From positions 248,001-312,000 of the forward strand of contig NZ_BCYY01000002.1 of the NCBI RefSeq assembly GCF_001598435.1: a DNA stretch of 64,000 nucleotides, written 5' to 3'. The notes under the pieces were generated by a model that searched no databases, was not told where the DNA came from, and worked only from the letters and a program-made list of their open reading frames with translations. Below, in pieces: positions 62,492-64,000 of the stretch (its first letter is position 1; each line of letters starts with the position of its first letter). The position numbers and the translations under genes were made by a program. The stretch comes from Sphingomonas pituitosa NBRC 102491. Lineage in GTDB: Bacteria > Pseudomonadota > Alphaproteobacteria > Sphingomonadales > Sphingomonadaceae.

Positions 62492-64000
62492 TTACGCCAC
62501 CTGGCCGTGGCAGTGCTTGTACTTCAGCCCCGAACCGCACGGGCACGGCGCGTTGCGGCTGACCACGCCCTCCCACTGCGCCGGATCGGTACCATAGTCG
62601 TCGCCCGCGGGCTGCGGGATGCCCAGCGGCGGCAGGCGCGTGGTCACCAGCCCTGCCGAGCCGCCGTCCCAGTCGTTGGTGTTGTCCTCGCCGGTCAGCG
62701 GATCGATGTGCGTGGTCAGGAATGCCGGCAGCTCCGGCAGCTCCGGCGGCGGCGCCATGCGGAACTGGGCGAAGGCCATGGTGCGCGTCACGTCCTCGCG
62801 GATCGTGTCGAGCATCCGCTGGAACATCGAGAACGCCTCGTGCTTGTACTCGTTGATCGGCGTCTTCTGCGCATAGGCGCGCAGGTGGACGACCTGGCGC
62901 AGCGCGTCGAGCATCGCGAGATGCTCCTTCCACTGATGGTCCAGGTTCTGGAGCAGGATCGACTTCTCGATCGAAGTCCAGGTCTCCGGCTCGAGGTCCG
63001 CCGCCTTCTCGGCGATGGCGGCATCGGCAGCCTCGCGGATGCGCTCCTCCAGGAGTTCCGGATCGATCGCTTCCTCGTCCTTCACCCACTGGTCGACCGG
63101 CAGGTCGAGGTTGAGCGTGTCGGCGAGGCGCTCCTTCAGGCCGGCGACGTTCCACTGCTCGGGGTAGCTGTTCGGCGGGCAGGCCTCGCCGACGATCGCG
63201 TTCACCGTCTCGTGGCGCATGTCTTCCACCACATGGCCCACCGTATCGGCGTCCATGATGTCGGCGCGCTGCTCGTAGATCACCTTGCGCTGATCGTTCA
63301 TCACGTCGTCATATTCGACGACCTGCTTGCGCACGTCGTAGTTGCGCGCCTCGACCTTGCGCTGCGCGGTCTCGATCGCCTTGCTCAGCCAGCGCGACGG
63401 CGGCATCGCCTCGCCGTCCTCCAGGCTGGAGCGCATCATCCGCGAGAACAGGGTGTTCGAGCCGAAGATGCGCAGCAGATCGTCGTCGAGGCTGAGGTAG
63501 AAGCGGCTGAGCCCCGGATCGCCCTGGCGGCCCGAGCGGCCGCGCAGCTGGTTGTCGATGCGGCGGCTCTCATGGCGTTCGGTGCCGAGCACGAACAGAC
63601 CGCCGGCGGCCTTCACCTTTTCCTTTTCCTCGGCAACCTCAGCCTTGATCCGCTCGATCGCGGCGTCGCGCTCGGGCCCGTCCGCCATGTCGCGCAGCTC
63701 GTCGGCGATGCGGAACTCGACATTGCCGCCCAGCTGAATGTCGGTGCCGCGGCCGGCCATGTTGGTCGATACGGTCACCACGCCCAGCCGGCCCGCCTGC
63801 GCGACGATATGCGCCTCGCTCTCGTGGAAGCGGGCGTTGAGCACCTCATGCTTCACGCCTTCGCGATGCAGGAACTCGGAGAGCAGTTCGGACTTCTCGA
63901 TCGAGACCGTGCCGACCAGCACCGGCTGGCCGCGCTCGGCATGCGCCTTGATCGTCTTGGCGATGCCGGCGAACTTGTCCTCGGTCGACTTGTAGAACGT
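62492..64000 (-). CDS. secA: Preprotein translocase ATPase SecA, C-terminal part (runs off the right edge)
   Basis: Motor of the Sec protein export pathway. About 502 codons are visible. Second helicase half: [47 protein letters not shown], and [18 protein letters not shown]. Then the helical wing and scaffold domains. The extreme C-terminus is the zinc-binding tail for Sec[19 protein letters not shown] (CxC-x8-CH). The frame stays open to the window edge (reading [20 protein letters not shown]), so the start lies outside. Confidence 0.97.
   Translation of the reverse strand, partial: TFYKSTEDKFAGIAKTIKAHAERGQPVLVGTVSIEKSELLSEFLHREGVKHEVLNARFHESEAHIVAQAGRLGVVTVSTNMAGRGTDIQLGGNVEFRIADELRDMADGPERDAAIERIKAEVAEEKEKVKAAGGLFVLGTERHESRRIDNQLRGRSGRQGDPGLSRFYLSLDDDLLRIFGSNTLFSRMMRSSLEDGEAMPPSRWLSKAIETAQRKVEARNYDVRKQVVEYDDVMNDQRKVIYEQRADIMDADTVGHVVEDMRHETVNAIVGEACPPNSYPEQWNVAGLKERLADTLNLDLPVDQWVKDEEAIDPELLEERIREAADAAIAEKAADLEPETWTSIEKSILLQNLDHQWKEHLAMLDALRQVVHLRAYAQKTPINEYKHEAFSMFQRMLDTIREDVTRTMAFAQFRMAPPPELPELPAFLTTHIDPLTGEDNTNDWDGGSAGLVTTRLPPLGIPQPAGDDYGTDPAQWEGVVSRNAPCPCGSGLKYKHCHGQVA

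Overview
The window is chromosomal DNA from an alphaproteobacterium, almost certainly a sphingomonad (Sphingomonas or a close relative). The reasons are high GC with dense, strand-alternating genes, a lexA gene with an alphaproteobacterial SOS box (GTTC-N7-GTTC), a CC0125/CC1285-type lipoprotein, sphingomonad-type secreted proteins with IVTA/IVVTG motifs, a DOMON-like protein, the order recG / sdhE-mfd, and the neighbourhood moeA-lexA / comEC / gltX-gltA. I see no rRNA, CRISPR array, prophage, insertion sequence or plasmid gene. Most genes are housekeeping or core accessory.

Layout. 1-7243 (mostly minus): the outer-membrane translocation pair tamA-tamB, malate synthase G, a MarR regulator, a candidate plus-strand small RNA ending in a strong terminator, and a prepilin peptidase coupled to a small unknown gene. 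7333-19466: thiolase, a YjdF-like membrane protein whose start codon lies in a perfect hairpin, an SH3 protein, a hydroxyacid dehydrogenase, a nitronate-monooxygenase-like flavoprotein with a cysteine cluster, a GT4 glycosyltransferase, an alpha/beta hydrolase, the AMPylase SelO, AstD, a multi-PilZ protein and MoeA. 19463-28192: lexA with promoter and SOS box, a secreted unknown, a subclass B3 metallo-beta-lactamase coupled to comEC, gltX, gltA and another secreted unknown.

28220-38698: an ABC exporter, a carbohydrate cluster (FucP-like transporter, SGNH esterase, GH97 glycosidase) with a LacI-like operator, a YcbB-type L,D-transpeptidase, a lipoprotein, an unknown, and a DUF885 metallopeptidase. 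38792-44526: a small secreted His/Arg-rich protein, then a tightly packed five-gene minus-strand operon. It encodes a DOMON-like protein, a NamZ-type exo-muramidase, a degenerate nucleotidyltransferase with membrane segments, a helical protein, and a histidine kinase that has lost its phospho-acceptor histidine. I consider this operon the best candidate for an undescribed system.

44635-64000: MgtC-like protein, tyrS, a small PilZ protein, recG, a FlbD-like small protein, sdhE, a palindromic repeat, mfd, an NTF2-like protein, a globin-coupled chemoreceptor, an EAL phosphodiesterase with a degenerate GGDEF domain, moaA-nadK, tRNA-Asn with a KTSC gene antisense to its 3' end, a coupled adenine deaminase / purine phosphoribosyltransferase pair, a lipoprotein, REP-like repeats and the 3' part of secA. 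Cyclic-di-GMP proteins (two PilZ, one EAL), molybdenum cofactor genes (moeA, moaA), and DNA repair genes (lexA, recG, mfd) recur. Many starts are GTG or TTG and were chosen by their Shine-Dalgarno sequences.
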